A stretch of DNA of 64,000 bases. It comes from Streptomyces melanogenes (lineage in GTDB: Bacteria > Actinomycetota > Actinomycetes > Streptomycetales > Streptomycetaceae). This document shows, one piece after another, positions 60,569 through 64,000 of this stretch. The stretch lies in NCBI RefSeq assembly GCF_014649795.1, contig NZ_BMTS01000002.1, positions 62,001-126,000 on the forward strand. Direction: 5' to 3'. Position 1 is the first letter of the stretch, and each line of letters opens with the position of its first letter. The position numbers and the translations under genes are program-made. The notes under the pieces were generated by a model. It was not told where the DNA came from and did not search any database. It saw only the letters and a list, made by a program, of their open reading frames with translations.

Positions 60569-61177
60569 ATGAGCACTCCTGGCGCCGGGCAGCACTCGCC
60601 CGGCCCCGTTTCGCTGACCCGGACGAGCCCGTCGGCCGCGCGGGCGGCCGTCTCGCGACCGCCCGTCCAGCGTGCCGGTGACCATCTGCCCGTACCGAAG
60701 GACCCCGACCTGACCGCGCTGCGGCTGCCGGAGCTGCGGACGCTGCGACGGCAGTCGCAGAGCGACGAGGCCGACCTCAGCTATGTGCGGCGGCTGCTGC
60801 ACGGCCGCATCGACATCCTGCGGGCCGAGCTGGCCCGGCGCACCGGGCCGCACACGCCCGTCGTGGAGCGGCTCTCCGAGATCCTGGCGGACGCGCCCTC
60901 CTCGCACCGGGCCTCCGCCCGCCACGTCACGCTCTCCACGCCGCGCAGCGCCGAGTACCGCCGACTCGCGGCCGAGATGGACGCGGAGGTCCAGCTCTCC
61001 GACCTCGACGCCCGTACGGACGAGGAGCTGCACACCGCGATGGGCCGGCTGATCCGCTACGAGCAGCAGGTCTCGCGGCGCCGCCAGCACCTCCAGCGCA
61101 CGGCCGACGATTGCAGCGCGGAGATCGCCCGCAGGTACCGTGAAGGCGAAGCACAAGTAGACGACCTGCTCATCTGA
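60569..61177 (+). CDS. rsiG: RsiG-type c-di-GMP-dependent anti-sigma factor
   Basis: The 202-residue helical protein matches RsiG, which with c-di-GMP sequesters the sporulation sigma factor WhiG. RsiG carries two E(X)3S(X)2R(X)3Q(X)3D motifs. The second is intact here (Glu165, Ser169, Arg172, Gln176, Asp180). The first reads Glu67, Ser71, Arg74, His78, Asp82, with His in place of Gln. The region TADDCSAEIARRYREGEAQV is also characteristic. ATG 60569 is preceded by GAGGGGACGG. Divergent from dtd. Confidence 0.88.
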   Translation: MSTPGAGQHSPGPVSLTRTSPSAARAAVSRPPVQRAGDHLPVPKDPDLTALRLPELRTLRRQSQSDEADLSYVRRLLHGRIDILRAELARRTGPHTPVVERLSEILADAPSSHRASARHVTLSTPRSAEYRRLAAEMDAEVQLSDLDARTDEELHTAMGRLIRYEQQVSRRRQHLQRTADDCSAEIARRYREGEAQVDDLLI

Positions 61178-61237
61178 CCACCGATTCGAAGGCCACTTCG
61201 GGGTTACGAGGCGGGTCCACCCCTGGAAGGCCCCGCC

Positions 61238-62194
61238 ATGACCACCGAAACCGTCATACCCCCGGTCCTCGCCGAAGTCGTACGTTCCGGTTTCGTCGAG
61301 GGCCATCATCGGGGCTCGCTGGTGGTGCTGGCGGCCGACGGCAGTGTGGAGCTGGCGCTCGGCGACCCGGCCGCGCCCGTCTTCCCGCGCTCCAGCAACA
61401 AGCCCATGCAGGCCGCCGCCGTGCTGCGGGCCGGGCTCGACCTCTCCGGGGAGCGCCTGGCGCTCGCCGCCGCCAGCCACTCGGGCGAGGGCTTCCACCT
61501 GGACCTCGTCCGCAAGATGCTCGCCGAGCACGGGCTGACCCCGGCCGACCTCCAGACCCCGCCCGACCTGCCGCTGGACCCGGCCGAGGCCGAGACGTAC
61601 CTGGCGGCGGGCCACGTCCGCGACCGGGTCACCATGAACTGCTCCGGCAAGCACGCGGCCATGCTCGCCGCCTGCCGCCTCAACGGCTGGGACGAGGCGA
61701 CCTACCTGGACCCGGCGCACCCGCTCCAGCGCCTGGTGCACGACGGCGTGGAGGCGGCGGCGGGCGAGCCGGTGACGACGGTCGGCACGGACGGCTGCGG
61801 GGCGCCCCTGATGGCGATCAGCCTGACGGGCCTGGCGCGGGCGTTCCGTACGTTCGTGCTCGCCGAGCCCGGCACGCCGGAGCGCCGGGTGGCGGACGCG
61901 ATGCGCGCGCACCCCGAGTACGTGGCGGGCACCCGCCGCCCCGACACCTGGCTGATGCGCGAGCTGCCCGGGACGCTGTCGAAGATGGGCGCGGAGGCGG
62001 TGCAGGCGGTGGCGCTGCCGGACGGCCGCGCGCTCGCCTTCAAGGTCGACGACGGCGCCGCGCGCGCCCTCGGCCCGGTCCTGGCCCGCGCGCTGCGCCT
62101 GCTCGGCGTGGACGCGCCGGTGGTCGACCGCATCGGCAGCGCGCCGCTGCTGGGCGGGGCGGAGCGGGTGGGGGAGGTCCGGGCGGCGTTCTGA
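61238..62194 (+). CDS. Asparaginase (Rhizobium-type II family)
   Basis: The 318-residue enzyme belongs to the asparaginase II family of the thermolabile R. etli type, unrelated to E. coli asparaginases. Motifs are SSNKPMQAAA (Ser-Lys pair, about 48), MNCSGKHAAMLAACR and the Cys/Asp-containing GTDGCGAP. It hydrolyses L-asparagine in the cytosol. GGAAGG precedes the ATG. Confidence 0.9.
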   Translation: MTTETVIPPVLAEVVRSGFVEGHHRGSLVVLAADGSVELALGDPAAPVFPRSSNKPMQAAAVLRAGLDLSGERLALAAASHSGEGFHLDLVRKMLAEHGLTPADLQTPPDLPLDPAEAETYLAAGHVRDRVTMNCSGKHAAMLAACRLNGWDEATYLDPAHPLQRLVHDGVEAAAGEPVTTVGTDGCGAPLMAISLTGLARAFRTFVLAEPGTPERRVADAMRAHPEYVAGTRRPDTWLMRELPGTLSKMGAEAVQAVALPDGRALAFKVDDGAARALGPVLARALRLLGVDAPVVDRIGSAPLLGGAERVGEVRAAF

Positions 62195-62259
62195 GGCGTC
62201 GCCGCGAGGCCCCGGAAATTGCCGCGACAGCCGGGCGGGGGCGTGCCTAGCGTGACGGT

Positions 62260-63540
62260 ATGAGCCCGAGCCGCCGCGAAGCCGCCCCCACCCCTCCCGC
62301 CCTCGACATCCGTACCGTCTCCGAAGCCGAGTTCGGCGACTGGCTCAAGGCCGTCAACGTCGGCTTCCTACGGCCGCCGGTGGTGGGCGAGAACGACCTG
62401 GCGAACCGGCTGGCCAACAGCGATCTGGCGCGTACGCAGGGCGTGTTCGACAACGGCCGCTGTGTGGCGACCTTCCGCTCGTTCGCCCAGGAGCTGACCG
62501 TGGTGGGCGGCGCGGCCGTCCCCACCAGCGCGGTCACCAACGTCACGGTCTCCCCGACGCACCGCCGACGCGGCCTGCTCAGCAGGATGATGGCGAACGA
62601 CCTGGCGGCGGCGAAGGAGCGCGGCGAGGTGGCGGCGACGCTGATCGCCGCCGAGTACCCGATCTACGGGCGGTACGGGTTCGGCCCCGCCACCTGGACC
62701 GCCGAGTGGGAGGTCGACACCGGCCGGGCGGGCCTGGACCCGCGCTGGTCGGGCCCCGAGGACGGCGGCCGCGTCGAGCTGGCCGACGCCGGGGACGTAC
62801 GCAAGCTGGGCCCCGAGCTCTTCGAGCGCTTCCGGGCCGGGCAGCCGGGCGCGGTGAGCCGGAGCGCCCGCTGGTGGGACCTGACCACGGGTACGGTCCG
62901 GCGGGACGACCAGCCGTGGACCGAGCCGTTCTGGGCGGTGTACCGCTCGGCGGCGGGCGAGGTGGAGGGTCTGGCGGCTTACCACGCGGACGAGACGTGG
63001 ACGGACGCCAAGCAGCCGCTGAACACGGCGACGGTGCGCGGGCTGCTGGGGCTGACCCCGGCCGCCGAGCGCGCGCTGTGGCACTTCGTCTGCTCGGTCG
63101 ACTGGATCACCAAGGTCCGCACGGGCTACCGCGCCCCCGACGACCTGCTCCCGCTGCTCCTCCCGGACCCGCGCGCGGCCCGGATGGTGACGCACGCGGA
63201 CTTCCTGTGGCTGCGGGTGCTGGACGTCGTACGGGCCCTTGAGGCGCGTACGTACGCGTCCTCGGGCACCCTCGTCCTGGAGGTCACGGACGCGTCCGGC
63301 CTCGCGTCGGGCCGCTACCGCCTGGACGCGGACCCGTCCGGCGCGTCCTGTGCCCCCACGACTTCGTCGCCGGATCTGACTCTGGACGTCCGGGAGTTGG
63401 GGACGCTGTACCTGGGAGACGAGTCGGCGGTGCGACTGGCCGCGCTGGGCCGGGCCGCCGAGGAGACGGCGGGGGCAGCGGCCCGGGCGGACGCCCTCTT
63501 GCGGACGCCTCGGCGGGCCTGGTGCCCGGACATGTTCTGA
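62260..63540 (+). CDS. Eis-like GNAT N-acetyltransferase
   Basis: The 426-residue protein has an N-terminal GNAT domain with the acetyl-CoA loop [17 protein letters not shown] (about 92-108) and [17 protein letters not shown], a second GNAT-like domain, and a C-terminal SCP2-like domain ([14 protein letters not shown]) ending in a free carboxylate at Phe. This is the Eis architecture; Eis acetylates amines, including aminoglycosides in mycobacteria. Substrate here is untested. TAGCGT six bases before the ATG suggests leaderless translation. Confidence 0.92.
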   Translation: MSPSRREAAPTPPALDIRTVSEAEFGDWLKAVNVGFLRPPVVGENDLANRLANSDLARTQGVFDNGRCVATFRSFAQELTVVGGAAVPTSAVTNVTVSPTHRRRGLLSRMMANDLAAAKERGEVAATLIAAEYPIYGRYGFGPATWTAEWEVDTGRAGLDPRWSGPEDGGRVELADAGDVRKLGPELFERFRAGQPGAVSRSARWWDLTTGTVRRDDQPWTEPFWAVYRSAAGEVEGLAAYHADETWTDAKQPLNTATVRGLLGLTPAAERALWHFVCSVDWITKVRTGYRAPDDLLPLLLPDPRAARMVTHADFLWLRVLDVVRALEARTYASSGTLVLEVTDASGLASGRYRLDADPSGASCAPTTSSPDLTLDVRELGTLYLGDESAVRLAALGRAAEETAGAAARADALLRTPRRAWCPDMF

Positions 63541-63555
63541 TGCTGACGGCGATGC

Positions 63556-63747
63556 TCATTTGTCCGCCTGCGGGATGAGTGCGGCGAGGATCGCGGCCGC
63601 GCCGATGACGGTGAAGGTGTGGTCGTGGGTCTGCACGCCGACGGACAGCACCACGATCCCCACGGTGCCGACGGCCCCGAGCTTGTGGTGGACCAGCTTC
63701 TCGGAGGCGACGAGGGCTAGGGCGACGATGAGCGCGATCACTGGCAT
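63556..63747 (-). CDS. 63-residue membrane protein
   Basis: The short protein (MPVIALIVALALVASEKLVH, then two more hydrophobic stretches) has about two membrane helices and ends in LIPQADK. GGGGAGGGA lies six bases before ATG 63747; a longer frame to 63807 would run into the palindrome. It is divergent from a GntR gene, which may control it. Function unknown. Confidence 0.75.
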   Translation of the reverse strand: MPVIALIVALALVASEKLVHHKLGAVGTVGIVVLSVGVQTHDHTFTVIGAAAILAALIPQADK

Positions 63748-63784
63748 GGAGTCCCTCCCCGTAGGACTTCGTAGGGCTTCGGAG

Positions 63785-63819
63785 AACTTCACCAAGTTGG
63801 CGGACAACTTGGTGAAGTT
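63785..63819. promoter_or_regulatory. Perfect 15-bp inverted repeat, probable GntR operator
   Basis: AACTTCACCAAGTTG (63785-63799) and CAACTTGGTGAAGTT (63805-63819) are exact complements with a five-base spacer. Each arm is itself an AACTT-N4-AAGTT dyad. The site lies between the small membrane gene and a divergent GntR gene. Confidence 0.75.
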
Positions 63820-63895
63820 GTCCCGCTAGCTCAAGACCCATAAACCAACTCCCGAACAACTCCCCATTGCTGTCAGATAGTTGTAGCGTTCAGAT

Positions 63896-64000
63896 GTGAC
63901 TTCGCAACCTGAGGTGACGGACGGCGGGGACGCCAGGCGCACCCCCGACGACGTGGCGGCCTCCCTGCGGGCCCGGATCCGCGCGGGCGAGCTCAAGGTC
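63896..64000 (+). CDS. GntR-family regulator, N-terminus only (cut by window edge)
   Basis: The 35 visible residues end in DDVAASLRARIRAGELKV, the opening of a GntR winged helix. GTG 63896 has TAGCGT six bases upstream and no ribosome site, suggesting a leaderless mRNA. The rest lies outside the window. Confidence 0.75.
   Translation, partial: MTSQPEVTDGGDARRTPDDVAASLRARIRAGELKV

Overview
The window is very GC-rich with strong third-position GC bias. It encodes WhiB-like (WblA), RsiG-like, GlnR-like and Nur-like proteins, and carries two perfect GTTTCACGTGAAAC parS sites. All of this points to a chromosomal core region of a Streptomyces species (or a very close relative), probably within a few hundred kb of oriC. 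There is no rRNA, CRISPR array, insertion sequence or prophage; one tRNA (Pro, CGG) is present.

Layout, left part (1-24 kb): a truncated cytochrome P450; a degenerate diacylglycerol-kinase-like gene divergent from purA; two Ser/Thr kinases flanking small membrane and secreted proteins; a class III aminotransferase; a two-gene ABC importer lacking a binding protein; a GntR regulator translationally coupled to a glycosyltransferase/membrane fusion; a methyltransferase; a SLATT-type membrane protein; then the housekeeping run ybaB-recR-DUF5063 and ask-asd. Middle (24-47 kb): an ECF sigma factor with a membrane partner, SURF1, an S9 peptidase, tatA divergent from an LCP protein, a PHO-box alkaline phosphatase, paired parS sites, a TetR/FAD-dehydrogenase operon, an S8 protease with a Gly/Gln-rich partner, a DsbB-like protein, tRNA-Pro, metallophosphoesterase, YqeY, a class A PBP divergent from wblA, two coupled ArsA-type ATPases, and a DUF4177/RidA pair. 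Right part (47-64 kb): LacI, glnR, hydrolase, MoaD/ThiS, Q-rich membrane protein, DUF2993 lipoprotein-like protein, a cysteine leader peptide with sseA and a DUF1416 gene, DUF3099, DsrE, a three-gene membrane-protein operon, nitrobindin, nur, ygfZ, dtd, rsiG, asparaginase, an Eis-like acetyltransferase, a small membrane protein and the start of another GntR gene.

From memory of S. coelicolor numbering, the left and middle blocks match the SCO3629-SCO3575 order and the right block matches SCO4158-SCO4184. These lie on opposite sides of oriC there, so the junction near 47.14-47.37 kb looks like an endpoint of an origin-centred inversion, and it carries a palindromic repeat.

The most striking non-coding signal is a family of modular inverted repeats (module A around GCAGTTCCCCGCGCCCC, module B around CCCCACCCCTTCCCGAAA, module C around GGGGGCTACGCCCCC). 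They are placed mainly between convergent genes, and at 18.18-18.52 kb they form a mirror-symmetric B-C-A-loop-A'-C'-B' element. Other notable items are substitutions at key residues in a kinase, in aspartate-semialdehyde dehydrogenase and in the first c-di-GMP motif of RsiG; a possible two-state RNA leader before purA; many probable leaderless genes; a cysteine-attenuation leader ORF; and several uncharacterised small operons.
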